Assembly: GCA_015222805.1 (NCBI GenBank)
Contig: JADFVZ010000020.1
Span: 1-64,000 of the forward strand
DNA: 64,000 bases
Source of the DNA: Pseudomonadota bacterium
GTDB taxonomy: Bacteria; Pseudomonadota; Gammaproteobacteria; Xanthomonadales; SZUA-36
Direction of reading: 5' to 3'
Made by a program: the position numbers and the translations under genes. Under the pieces are notes generated by a model. It did not search any database. It saw nothing but the letters and a program-made list of their open reading frames with translations, and was not told the DNA's origin. This document shows, piece after piece, positions 1 through 8,361 of the stretch (positions within the stretch are counted from its first letter, which is position 1; each line of letters opens with the position of its first letter).

Positions 1-240
1 GCATTTGCCTTCGCCACACTTGCCTTCTTTATCGGCTTTAGCATCTTTGTCGCCGCCGCATTTGCCTTCGCCGCATTTACCTTCTTTAGCTTTGTCAGCA
101 CCAGCGAGCATATAGCCTGCGTCCATGCTGTCAGCTGTGAAAGGGTTTTCATCTGCACTGGCAACACCAGCCATGCCGACGGTTCCAACAATAGCTCCAA
201 TCGCGATAGATACAGGTTTCAGATTCAGTTCATTTTTCAT
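1..240 (-). CDS. HvfA-like low-complexity Cys-rich copper-peptide precursor (5' part)
   Basis: The minus strand is open from an ATG at 240 to the window edge (80 codons), so the C-terminus lies outside. The product begins with an N-terminal hydrophobic signal region ending near VASADEN, followed by a Lys/Gly-rich tail with two copies of EGKCGEGKC separated by a GGDKDAKADK-type spacer. This layout matches the HvfA low-complexity family (COG3767-like). Members of that family are ribosomally made peptides whose cysteines are modified by DUF692 (HvfB-type) enzymes and that buffer copper. Modification partners would be expected just left of the window. A GGAG sequence lies about 8 nt upstream of the ATG. 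The DNA repeat is visible as two near-identical blocks at 1-30 and 56-90. Confidence 0.75.
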   Translation of the reverse strand, partial: MKNELNLKPVSIAIGAIVGTVGMAGVASADENPFTADSMDAGYMLAGADKAKEGKCGEGKCGGDKDAKADKEGKCGEGKC

Positions 241-557
241 TGTTACAACTCCGTTTATACTTGGGCTTTTGCCCTCAGGGATATTAGCGCTGGGCGCCTT
301 ATTTTCATTATGGTCATTCACATGACTCATTTCATACTAACAGTAATAGCATTTGGAATCCTGAAGTTAATCAATATTTTATATCTCAGGAACCAGTGGG
401 TCGTTATATTATTAACAACCTTAGTCATCAAGACCGGAGCTTTTACAGGAATATTACAAATTATTTTTATAGATTAATAATAGAGGCTGAGCACTGGCAG
501 ATAATGATTTCGTGGAATAGAATATATTTTATCAAATCATTTTAAGGGGTAATAAAG
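241..557. other. Divergent intergenic region
   Basis: About 317 bp between the HvfA-like gene (minus) and the sulfotransferase gene (plus). It is AT-rich on the right side and must hold both promoters, but I see no convincing -35/-10 pair, RNA gene or coding potential. The only clear elements are the ribosome-binding sites at its ends: GGAG for the minus-strand gene and AAGGGG at 544-550 for the plus-strand gene. Confidence 0.5.
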
Positions 558-1316
558 TTGCATCAAATGCTCTGTATAACTGGTATGCATCGTTCGGGTA
601 CTTCATTTATTGCCTCATGGATGGAGCATTTAGGGCTTGTAATCCATGATGGTAGTTATCACGGTGCGGGTACTGGTAATGTTAAGGGGCATTTTGAGGA
701 TAAAGAATTTGTTGATATTCATATTCGAGGACTGAAGGTGCGCTATCCTGACTCTAAGGGGTGGCATGTGTTTTCAACTGACAAATTGAGTTTCACCACT
801 GAAGATATGGAAATTATCGACTCCCTGGTCCAGAATCGAATAAAGAAATATCAATTGTGGGGGTGGAAAGATCCCAGAAGTATATTCTTTCTTGAGGACT
901 GGAAGCGACTGTATCCAAATCTCAAGGCATTGCTGTTATGGCGACCATACAATGAGGTGATTAGGTCGCTAATGGCAAGATCAGTTGCGGCAAGTAATGA
1001 TGTCTATAAAGTTGAAGTAGTGAATGCGTCTAAAATGTGGATGACTTACAACCGTCTTGTTCTTGACTATAAAAGAAATCACCCCGGGGATGCGGTATTA
1101 TTTAATATTAACGATGTTGTTTTAAACGGAGAAAAAACTTATTCTGCAATCAACGACTTACTTGATCAACAATTATCATACTTTGATCTTATGAAGATAT
1201 TTGATGCACGATTATTTAATATGCAGCCTGTTAGCAAAGCAGAAATACCAGCTCAAAACGACACTGTTGAATCTTTACATCATGAGTTAAGGTCACTCTC
1301 CGAAACTTACTCATGA
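558..1316 (+). CDS. Sulfotransferase family protein
   Basis: A 252-residue protein with the N-terminal PAPS-binding P-loop-like motif GMHRSGTS (residues 9-16). This is typical of bacterial sulfotransferases that move sulfate from PAPS onto glycans or small molecules. A further motif, WGWKDPRS (about residue 100), fits the 3'-phosphate region of the family. TTG at 558 is preferred as the start because AAGGGG at 544-550 sits 7 nt before it. The next ATG (567) would be 16 nt away. The stop overlaps the start of the next gene by ATGA (1313-1316), so the two are translationally coupled. A WbsX-like glycan gene follows, which suggests decoration of a surface polysaccharide. The substrate cannot be read from the sequence. 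Confidence 0.75.
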   Translation: MHQMLCITGMHRSGTSFIASWMEHLGLVIHDGSYHGAGTGNVKGHFEDKEFVDIHIRGLKVRYPDSKGWHVFSTDKLSFTTEDMEIIDSLVQNRIKKYQLWGWKDPRSIFFLEDWKRLYPNLKALLLWRPYNEVIRSLMARSVAASNDVYKVEVVNASKMWMTYNRLVLDYKRNHPGDAVLFNINDVVLNGEKTYSAINDLLDQQLSYFDLMKIFDARLFNMQPVSKAEIPAQNDTVESLHHELRSLSETYS

Positions 1317-2399
1317 ACAATAAAACTTCAGCAAAAGCCCGGGTTATAGCCTTCTACTTACCCCAGTATCATCCAATTCCTGAAAATGACGAGTGGTGGG
1401 GAAAGGGGTTTACTGAATGGACAAATGTTACAAAAGCAAAACCATTATTTAGTGGTCATTTGCAGCCCAAACTCCCAGCTGATCTAGGGTTTTATGACCT
1501 GCGCGTTCCTGAAACGAGGAAGGCGCAGGCGGAGTTGGCAAAAGAGCACGGAATTGAGGGGTTTTGCTACTGGCATTACTGGTTCTCTGGAAAAAAAACT
1601 CCTTGAAAAACCATTTACTGATGTACTTCAATCGGGAGAGCCTGATTTCCCGTTTTGTCTGGCATGGGGCAATGCCACTTGGTCAGGTATCTGGCACGGC
1701 TGCCCAGATCGTACTTTGATTAAACAGGAATATCCGGGAATAGATGATCATCGTGCACACTTCGAATCTCTCATTGATGCTTTTTCAGATGACCGTTACA
1801 TGAAAGTAGATGGTAAGCCTGTTTTTGTGGTTTTTCATCCAGTTGGGTTCCCTGATCCGAGAGGGTTTACCGATACCTGGAGAAATCTGGCAAAAGAATA
1901 CGGCTTTAAAGGGCTATATTTGGTTGGGATAGCTGGGCACTCATGGGATCCACAGGAGTTTGGTTATGATGCCGTCTGTATAGATTATTTCTCTACTGCC
2001 AGACAACGAATCAACGAGCAAAGTACAGAAGTATTGAAATATCAAGCTATTCCGCAAGAGGCCGAACTACCTGAAATTTATCACTATGAAGAGATCATCA
2101 ACAACTCTTTTCACACGGATAGATACAAATTTCACGAGCACCCTTGTGTTATTCCAAACTGGGACAATACTCCTCGAAGTAGAGAGTTAGGTGTTGTGTT
2201 TGATAAATCAACGCCTGAGCTTTTCAGAAAACACCTTCTAGATGCTATTGACCTGGTTAAGAGCCAAGAAAAAGAGAGTAAACTAGTGTTTTTAAAATCC
2301 TGGAACGAATGGGCGGAAGGAAATTACCTTGAGCCTGATCAGGAGTTTGGGGATGATTACCTCAAAGTCATTCGTGATGTGGTAGAGGGCGAGATGTAA
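1313..2399 (+). pseudogene. WbsX-like glycan enzyme (GH99-like), frameshifted at an A8 tract
   Basis: The first frame (1313-1606) starts like WbsX-type proteins of polysaccharide clusters ([14 protein letters not shown] and [13 protein letters not shown] motifs). It stops just after [10 protein letters not shown]. The second frame continues the family without a gap ([19 protein letters not shown] ... FLKSWNEWAEGNYLEP) to 2399. The break lies in an eight-A run at 1591-1598, and removing one A restores a single protein of about 361 residues. No other damage is visible. This could be a sequencing or assembly error, a phase-variable homopolymer, or a recent pseudogene. The 4-nt overlap with the sulfotransferase suggests one operon making or trimming a surface glycan. 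The family is associated with O-antigen/exopolysaccharide loci. The exact reaction is unproven. Confidence 0.7.
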
Positions 2400-2422
2400 T
2401 TACTATGCGATGTGAATAGACT

Positions 2423-2440
2423 GGGGTTCTGCCCCGTTTT
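2423..2440 (+). terminator. Possible terminator after the glycan operon
   Basis: A GGGG/CCCC stem (2423-2426 with 2432-2435) is followed by GTTTT. A second small inverted repeat, GTCACC/GGTGAC (2445-2450 with 2460-2465), lies between the convergent glycan gene and nth. Both stems are short, so this is a weak call. Confidence 0.35.
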
Positions 2441-2470
2441 AACGGTCACCTGAGTTAATGGTGACTCATT

Positions 2471-3109
2471 TCACGTCTGTTCTATTTTGTGTTTGTATTC
2501 ACACAAATCCCGGATAATACATTCAGGGCAATTGGGTTTGCGGGCTTTACAAATATAGCGGCCATGCAGGATCAGCCAGTGATGGGCATCGAGCTTGAAC
2601 TCATCAGGGATTAGCCTAAGCAGACGCTTTTCAACCTCAAGAGGGGTTTTTCCTTTAGCAATTCCAGTTCTGTTACCTACCCTGAAAATATGTGTGTCCA
2701 CTGCGATAGTTGGGTGACCAAAAGCGGTGTTGAGAACCACGTTGGCTGTTTTCCGCCCCACACCGGGCAGGGACTCGAGTAATGCACGATCATCAGGGAC
2801 AATACCCTGGTCGCGTTCGATCAGGATTTTACAGGTCTTGATAATATTGGCAGCTTTTGAGTTATACAGACCGATGGTGCGGATATAGTTTTTCAGACCA
2901 TCGAGGCCCAGGGTAAGGATGGCTTCCGGTGTGTTGGCTACAGGATAGAGCCGACGGGTTGCTTTGTTAACACCGATGTCAGTTGCCTGGGCTGAAAGAA
3001 TAACGGCAATCAGTAATTCAAACGGGGTGCTGTAATTGAGTTCGGTGGTCGGGTTGGGATCTATCTGCCGCCAGCGTCTGAAGATTTCAATACGTTTATC
3101 CCGATTCAT
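2471..3109 (-). CDS. nth: Endonuclease III
   Basis: A 212-residue DNA glycosylase/AP lyase of base-excision repair, acting on oxidised pyrimidines. It has the helix-hairpin-helix LPGVGRKTA with the catalytic lysine, the catalytic aspartate in AVDTHIFRV, and a C-terminal [4Fe-4S] ligand set spaced C-x6-C-x2-C-x5-C (near residues 187-203). The length is normal for the family. It is the last gene of the metG-rnf-nth minus-strand run, and its start overlaps the rnfE stop by one base (3109). nth directly after rnf is a common gammaproteobacterial arrangement. Confidence 0.97.
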   Translation of the reverse strand: MNRDKRIEIFRRWRQIDPNPTTELNYSTPFELLIAVILSAQATDIGVNKATRRLYPVANTPEAILTLGLDGLKNYIRTIGLYNSKAANIIKTCKILIERDQGIVPDDRALLESLPGVGRKTANVVLNTAFGHPTIAVDTHIFRVGNRTGIAKGKTPLEVEKRLLRLIPDEFKLDAHHWLILHGRYICKARKPNCPECIIRDLCEYKHKIEQT

Positions 3110-3840
3110 CAGCTGTTTACAGGTTGCGTTGATGTATCTATAGACTGGCTAGTGCTTCTACTGCGGGCATTCATTGCGTTAATTCCGGCCACCATCAGCC
3201 CGAGGATGATGAAAGCTCCAGGTGGCAGGATGGCGAGCAGGAAGCCGTTAAAATCCGGGATAATAACTACACTGAGGTATTGGCCCAGGCTGCCGAATAA
3301 GAAATGCGCATCTTGCATCAAGGTTCCGTGCCCCAACAGTTCGCGCAAGGTGCCCAGTGCCAGCAAGGCGAGGGCAAACCCCAGGCCGGTGGCAAACCCG
3401 TCCCATGCTGCTGCCAGTGGCCGATTGCGTGAGGCAAAGGCTTCTGCGCGACCGATGATGGCGCAATTGGTCACAATCAGGGGGATAAATATACCGAGGA
3501 TGTTGTAAAGCTCATGAAACCAGGCTTCCATCACCAGTTCAATCACCGTGACAACTGCGGCTATGATCAGGACAAATAAAGGTATCCGGACTTCAGGCCT
3601 GAGAACCTTACGCAGCAGGGAGACCAGTAAATTGCAAATGATCAGGGTCAGCATTGTTGCCAACCCCAGGCCAAGGGCGTTAACCATGGTGCTGGAAACT
3701 GCCAGCAGGGGGCAAAGGCCAAGCAGCTGGATAAATCCGGCGTTGTTATGCCAGACACCATTGGCAAAAATTTCACCCCAGGCGGTGGAATTTGTCGACA
3801 ATTCCAGGCTGGTAGTGGAGTTGGCTTCTACGCTGCTCAT
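3109..3840 (-). CDS. rnfE: Rnf complex subunit RnfE
   Basis: A 243-residue integral membrane subunit of the Rnf ferredoxin:NAD+ oxidoreductase, paralogous to RnfA and NqrD. The hydrophobic segment around LGLCPLLAVSSTMVNALGLG and the IPLIVTNCAIIGRAEAFA motif are typical. The conserved Cys in each is thought to hold an Fe-S centre between RnfA and RnfE. There are roughly six membrane segments, with short polar extensions at both ends (NSTTS-rich N-terminus and a Ser/Thr-rich C-terminus). Its start overlaps rnfG by 4 nt (3837-3840). Confidence 0.96.
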   Translation of the reverse strand: MSSVEANSTTSLELSTNSTAWGEIFANGVWHNNAGFIQLLGLCPLLAVSSTMVNALGLGLATMLTLIICNLLVSLLRKVLRPEVRIPLFVLIIAAVVTVIELVMEAWFHELYNILGIFIPLIVTNCAIIGRAEAFASRNRPLAAAWDGFATGLGFALALLALGTLRELLGHGTLMQDAHFLFGSLGQYLSVVIIPDFNGFLLAILPPGAFIILGLMVAGINAMNARSRSTSQSIDTSTQPVNS

Positions 3841-4532
3841 TTTTCTGTTCCCTCTTTAACGGGCTGTTTTGCCTGGTCAGCTTGAACTTTAGGCTGGTAT
3901 AACTCTGTACGATGATCGCGTTCATATTCGAGCGCCCGGCGGACGGCTTTAACCACCGCCCGAGGCGAAATGGTAGCACCGGTGAACTGATCGAAATACC
4001 CACCGTTGCGCTTTACTGTCCACAGTTTTGTAGCCGGATTGCCCAGGGAATGGCTGTTAAATCCCAATATCCAGTCACTACGGCGGGTATCAATTGAATC
4101 ACCCAGGCCGGGTGTTTCACGATGCCGGGTGACACGTACGCCAACAATTTTCCCGGCGGTATCAATTCCTACCAGCAGGCCGATATCACCATTGTAGCCA
4201 TCCGGGCTGGTCATCTGCATTATTAATGCGACGGGCTGTCCCTGCCTGCGGGCGCGAAATACGGTTATGGGTTTGGGGTGGTGGAAAAATCCCTGAGCAT
4301 TCAATATCAGGATATCATCCTGGATATCATTGTCATACTGGTCTGCAGGCAGGATTTGATTGAGGCTGGCAAGTACTGCCTTGCGTCGCTGTTCGGCAAT
4401 TTGATCCTCGGTAAGCTCCCATGTGCCAGCCAGTAAAACCACCCCGACAAGTGCAACCACAGCCAATGATAAGCTGGCTTTCAGCATCAGCACCAGTGTT
4501 GTTTTTACACTTTTAGCCTGAAGGTCTGTCAT
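3837..4532 (-). CDS. rnfG: Rnf complex subunit RnfG (covalent FMN)
   Basis: A 231-residue protein with one N-terminal transmembrane helix (about residues 13-34) and a periplasmic FMN-binding domain. The FMN-threonine motif is FTGATISPRAV near residue 180, where flavin is attached to Thr by phosphoester linkage in RnfG/NqrC. HRETPGLGD is another family motif. It transfers electrons within the Rnf complex at the periplasmic face. It overlaps both neighbours by 4 nt, so the subunits are made from one transcript. Confidence 0.96.
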   Translation of the reverse strand: MTDLQAKSVKTTLVLMLKASLSLAVVALVGVVLLAGTWELTEDQIAEQRRKAVLASLNQILPADQYDNDIQDDILILNAQGFFHHPKPITVFRARRQGQPVALIMQMTSPDGYNGDIGLLVGIDTAGKIVGVRVTRHRETPGLGDSIDTRRSDWILGFNSHSLGNPATKLWTVKRNGGYFDQFTGATISPRAVVKAVRRALEYERDHRTELYQPKVQADQAKQPVKEGTEK

Positions 4533-5578
4533 CGGGGTTTACCATAAGCTCGCGGTCGTGTGTAACGGTCAATCAGGGGCGCAAACATATTCATCAGCAG
4601 TACTGCAAAAGCGACCCCGTCAGGGTAACCGCCCCAGAGACGGATGGTTAAGGTCAGCAGCGCCACTCCTAGCCCAAAAATCAGTTTCCCCCGTCGCGAG
4701 GCACAGCCGGTCACCGGGTCGGTAGCGATAAAGAAGGCACCCAGAACCAGGGCTCCGGAGAATATATGTTCCAGGGGGATGGGGTTGCTGCTGGGATCAT
4801 AAAGCCAGGCTGGTAAGGTCAGGATGATTACGCTGGCAATAATCGCTACCGGAATATGCCAGCTGATCACCCGCCGCCAGATTAGCCAGATGCCGCCGAG
4901 GGCATAAAAGTTTGCAATCCATTCCCAGCCACGTCCGCCGTAGTTGCCGAACACCGGGGCCCTGCGGATTTCAGAAATCATTCGGTTTTGCTCGACTCCA
5001 TCTTTTAGCAAGTCTAGCGGTGTTGCCTGGGTAATTGCATCCCAGCTTAGATTTACCGGCAGGTGACCACTGAATATGGTTTGCAGTGATTGCAGCAGTC
5101 CCGGGAGTAACTCGGCTTCTGCCAGGCCGCGCGGCGGCAGCCAGCGGGTTAGCTCCAGCGGGAAGGCAATAAGTACGACTACATAGGCCACCATTGCCGG
5201 ATTAAAAACATTCTGACCCAGTCCGCCATACAGATGCTTGGCTACTACAATGGCGGCAATCATGCCAATCAGGGATATCCACCAGGGTGCCAGCGGTGGA
5301 ATACACAGGGCAAATAAAATTGCAGTAATGACAGCACTGTAATCACTGAGGAACAGGCGTACAGGCTTGCCGTGCAGTTTCAGCATTGCCCATTCAAGAC
5401 TGACCGCAAAAAGTACCGACAAGGCGATCTGGATTAAAATGCCGGCACCAAAAAACCAGGTCATGGCAGCGATACCGGGCAATAATGCAAGTAATACCTG
5501 CAGCATGATTTTGCCAACCGTGTTTTCCGGCGGCAAATGCGGTGAACCCATGTTGTTAAAACCCCTGCTAAAGTTCAT
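4529..5578 (-). CDS. rnfD: Rnf complex subunit RnfD (covalent FMN)
   Basis: A 349-residue polytopic membrane subunit (NqrB/RnfD family). Family markers include GGLGQNVFNPAMVAYVVV and the C-terminal FFIATDPVTGCASRRGK. An FMN-attachment threonine is expected in the second half (near TPLDLLKDG). About nine hydrophobic segments are visible. It forms the likely ion-translocating core with RnfG. It begins one base before the rnfC stop ends (shared base 5578) and overlaps rnfG by 4 nt. Confidence 0.96.
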   Translation of the reverse strand: MNFSRGFNNMGSPHLPPENTVGKIMLQVLLALLPGIAAMTWFFGAGILIQIALSVLFAVSLEWAMLKLHGKPVRLFLSDYSAVITAILFALCIPPLAPWWISLIGMIAAIVVAKHLYGGLGQNVFNPAMVAYVVVLIAFPLELTRWLPPRGLAEAELLPGLLQSLQTIFSGHLPVNLSWDAITQATPLDLLKDGVEQNRMISEIRRAPVFGNYGGRGWEWIANFYALGGIWLIWRRVISWHIPVAIIASVIILTLPAWLYDPSSNPIPLEHIFSGALVLGAFFIATDPVTGCASRRGKLIFGLGVALLTLTIRLWGGYPDGVAFAVLLMNMFAPLIDRYTRPRAYGKPR

Positions 5579-7185
5579 TAGCTGTTTTCTCCCTTGCCAG
5601 TCTCGGAGTTTGTATCAGGCTGGTTAGCGGCCAGCACCTGTTTGCGGGCTTTTGCCCGCGCAATAGCTGCGGCGACACTGTCTTTTTTACTTGAACTACC
5701 GGCCAGTGCCCGTTTGCGGCGCTGGTGGCGTGCAAGGCGCTCGGCCTGTTGTTTTTCAAGGCGTTGTTCACGCCGTTCAAAACGCAACCTGGCTATATCC
5801 GATTCCTGTTTTTCCTTAGCCTGGGCGCGCTGCTCACCTTTGCCGTAGCGGAAATAATCTACCAGCGGGATATGACTGGGGCAGACATAATCGCAGCAAC
5901 CGCACTCGATGCATGCATCCAGGTTAAGGCTCTCCAGGGCTTCAAAATTCTCTGCCCTGATTACAGTTTGCAGGGTTTGTGGTAGCAGTCCTGCCGGGCA
6001 GACGCTGACACAGTTTCCGCAGTTGATGCAGGGCATTTCCGGCTGGGTTGAGGTGATATCTGCATGGGTTAAGGCAAGCACGCAGTTGCTGGCTTTGATG
6101 ATGGGTAACTGGTCATTCCGCAGACCGAGGCCCATCAGCGGACCGCCCATGACCAGGCGGGCAATACCCGCTGTGTAGCCACCGCAGAAATCCACTAAGT
6201 CAGCTATCGGGGTGCCGATCCTGGCGTGTACGTTCTGTGGCTCACGAATACCGGCGCCGGTAACAGTAACCAGTCTTTCAATCAAAGGGATGCCATCGAT
6301 AACGGCATCCCGGATAGCAGCAACTGTGGCTACATTTTGTACCAGTATCCCCAGTGAAATTGGTAGCTGGCCCGCAGGTACTTCATGACCGCTGAGTACC
6401 TGGATTAACTGGCGCTCACCACCTTCAGGGTAAAGCATGGGTACCCGGATGACTTCAACACAATCCCCGGCATTGAATTCACTGATGCTTTGTTCGAGCT
6501 CAAGGTTGCAGACATCCATGGGATCTTCGATGGCGATGATGACTTTTTCAATCTTGAATACATGGCACAAAATCAATGCACCTTCGATGATTTTACCCGG
6601 AGCCTGCTTCATCAAGGTTTCGTCACAGGATATATAAGGCTCGCACTCAACGCCGTTGAGTATCAAGGTGTTTATTAAGCAGCTGGTGCCCTGCAGTTTT
6701 ATGTCGGTCGGGAATACTGCTCCGCCCAGGCCTACAATACCGGCAGCCTGGACCCGCTGGATTAACTCATCACAATCCAGTTTGCGGTAATCATCAACCG
6801 GCTCAAGCTCAACCCAGCGGTCTTTACCATCAGGCTGGAGCACAATACACAGGCTGTTTAGCCCGGATGGGTGGGGTACAGGGCGTTTTTCAATTGCAGT
6901 GATCTCACCCGAAGTGGGAGCGTGTACAAATGCACCCGGCGCATTCCCGGTTTTTCCGGGAGTTGAAAGGGCCTGGCCTTTTTTTACCTGTTGGCCCACA
7001 CTGACAACGACTTCAGCCGGTTGGCCTAAATGCTGTGAAACCGGAATGCAGTACTCTGTGGAAAGCGGTAAATAGCGAGCCGGCAGGGGTTTGCAGCAAG
7101 ACAGGGCCTTATGGTGCCTGAGTTTGAGTCCACCAGGAAAATTATGCAGGTATTTGCCGATATTGTCTGTGGGTCGTTGAGCCAT
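5578..7185 (-). CDS. rnfC: Rnf complex subunit RnfC (NADH dehydrogenase-like)
   Basis: A 535-residue peripheral subunit that handles NADH/FMN chemistry and carries two [4Fe-4S] clusters. The Gly-rich GIVGLGGAVFPTDIKLQ segment resembles NuoF/RnfC nucleotide sites. The cluster motifs CINCGNCVSVCP and CIECGCCDYVCP lie in the last third. The basic, Gln/Ala-rich C-terminal tail is shorter than in enterobacterial RnfC. The start is placed at ATG 7185 (MAQRPTDN). It shares a base with the rnfB stop (TGATG) and matches where the family begins. An in-frame extension up to 7254 lies inside rnfB and is unlikely to be translated. Confidence 0.95.
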   Translation of the reverse strand: MAQRPTDNIGKYLHNFPGGLKLRHHKALSCCKPLPARYLPLSTEYCIPVSQHLGQPAEVVVSVGQQVKKGQALSTPGKTGNAPGAFVHAPTSGEITAIEKRPVPHPSGLNSLCIVLQPDGKDRWVELEPVDDYRKLDCDELIQRVQAAGIVGLGGAVFPTDIKLQGTSCLINTLILNGVECEPYISCDETLMKQAPGKIIEGALILCHVFKIEKVIIAIEDPMDVCNLELEQSISEFNAGDCVEVIRVPMLYPEGGERQLIQVLSGHEVPAGQLPISLGILVQNVATVAAIRDAVIDGIPLIERLVTVTGAGIREPQNVHARIGTPIADLVDFCGGYTAGIARLVMGGPLMGLGLRNDQLPIIKASNCVLALTHADITSTQPEMPCINCGNCVSVCPAGLLPQTLQTVIRAENFEALESLNLDACIECGCCDYVCPSHIPLVDYFRYGKGEQRAQAKEKQESDIARLRFERREQRLEKQQAERLARHQRRKRALAGSSSKKDSVAAAIARAKARKQVLAANQPDTNSETGKGENS

Positions 7186-7769
7186 CAGGCAACCTCTTCC
7201 CCGCGGGTGTCTGCTATTTCCGATATTGTGGTTATAGGTATAGGCTTGCCCCAATGCCAGTTGGTGATATCGATTTTGGTTGGAATCATGTCAATACAGT
7301 CAACCGGGCAGGGAGGAATGCATAGTTCGCAGCCGGTACATTCAGTAGCAATTACGGTATGCATTTGTTTGGCTGCGCCGAGAATGGCATCAACCGGGCA
7401 GGCCTGGATGCATTTTGTGCAGCCGATACAGACATCTTCATGGATGATAGCGACTTCGGGCAGGGCTTTTTCAATGCCGACATCTGCATCCAGCGGGATG
7501 ATGTCTTTGCCCAGCAACTCTGCGAGTTGTTTAATCCCCGCTTCTCCGCCAGGTGGGCAGCGATTAATTTCAGCTTCTTCAGCAGCAATGGCTTCTGCGT
7601 AGGGACGGCAGCCTGGATAGCCGCACTGGGCACATTGTGTTTGCGGCAGGATGGCTTCAATTTCATCCGCAACTGGATTACCTTCGATACGAAAGCGGAT
7701 AGCCGCATAGCCTAGCGCCAGGCCAAATATCAGGGCCAACAGGGTTAATATAATGACAGCCGCTGTCAT
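7185..7769 (-). CDS. rnfB: Rnf complex subunit RnfB (ferredoxin-like)
   Basis: A 194-residue protein with an N-terminal membrane anchor (residues 3-25). A four-Cys Fe-S domain follows ([15 protein letters not shown] ... CPPGG), then two ferredoxin-type [4Fe-4S] motifs ([16 protein letters not shown] and [16 protein letters not shown]). RnfB is the entry point for electrons from soluble ferredoxin. The stop codon overlaps rnfC's ATG, and the start overlaps rnfA by 4 nt (7766-7769). The length matches gammaproteobacterial RnfB. Confidence 0.96.
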   Translation of the reverse strand: MTAAVIILTLLALIFGLALGYAAIRFRIEGNPVADEIEAILPQTQCAQCGYPGCRPYAEAIAAEEAEINRCPPGGEAGIKQLAELLGKDIIPLDADVGIEKALPEVAIIHEDVCIGCTKCIQACPVDAILGAAKQMHTVIATECTGCELCIPPCPVDCIDMIPTKIDITNWHWGKPIPITTISEIADTRGEEVA

Positions 7770-8347
7770 AGGTTTGCCAGGCCGCTGAAACCCATAAAGG
7801 CCAGTGACATCAAACCCGCCGTCACCAGGCCGATGGCCGCACCCTTGAAGTGTACCGGTACATCCGCCATGGCGACTTTTTCGCGTACCGCCGCGAAAGC
7901 AACCAGGACCAGGCCGAAACCTGTTGCAGCACCAAATCCATAGAGGGCTGACTGGAGTAAATTGTGGTGTTCCTGGACGTTTAGCAAAGCCACGCCAAGG
8001 ACTGCGCAGTTGGTGGTGATCAGCGGCAGGAAGATTCCCAGTACCCGATACAGCAACGGGCTGGTTTTGTGCATGATCATTTCAGTCAGCTGCACCATCA
8101 CTGCGATAACCAGGATAAAGCTCAGGGTGGAAAGATAGGTCAGGTCAAAGGGTACCAGCAGCCATGTGTACACGAGGTAACTGCTGGCTGATGACAGGGT
8201 CAGCACAAAAGCGGTGGCAATTGCCATACCGATGGCGCCTTCTACTTTGTTGGACACACCCATAAACGGGCACAGGCCCAGGAATCGAACCAGAACGAAG
8301 TTATTGGCAAGTACAGTAGATACCAGTATGAGCAGATATTCTGACAT
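7766..8347 (-). CDS. rnfA: Rnf complex subunit RnfA
   Basis: A 193-residue membrane subunit with six predicted helices and the RnfA/NqrE signatures [19 protein letters not shown] and [15 protein letters not shown]. The cysteines of both segments are conserved. With RnfE it forms the inverted-topology pair around the buried Fe-S centre. It is the first rnf gene, only 14 bp after metG ends. Transcription therefore probably comes through metG or from a promoter inside it. Confidence 0.97.
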   Translation of the reverse strand: MSEYLLILVSTVLANNFVLVRFLGLCPFMGVSNKVEGAIGMAIATAFVLTLSSASSYLVYTWLLVPFDLTYLSTLSFILVIAVMVQLTEMIMHKTSPLLYRVLGIFLPLITTNCAVLGVALLNVQEHHNLLQSALYGFGAATGFGLVLVAFAAVREKVAMADVPVHFKGAAIGLVTAGLMSLAFMGFSGLANL

Positions 8348-8361
8348 GCCGATAATTGGCG

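Noticed and set aside
1..90. CRISPR-like repeats
   Set aside because: The repeats are in-frame KCGEGKC coding units of the HvfA-like gene, not spaced identical repeats.
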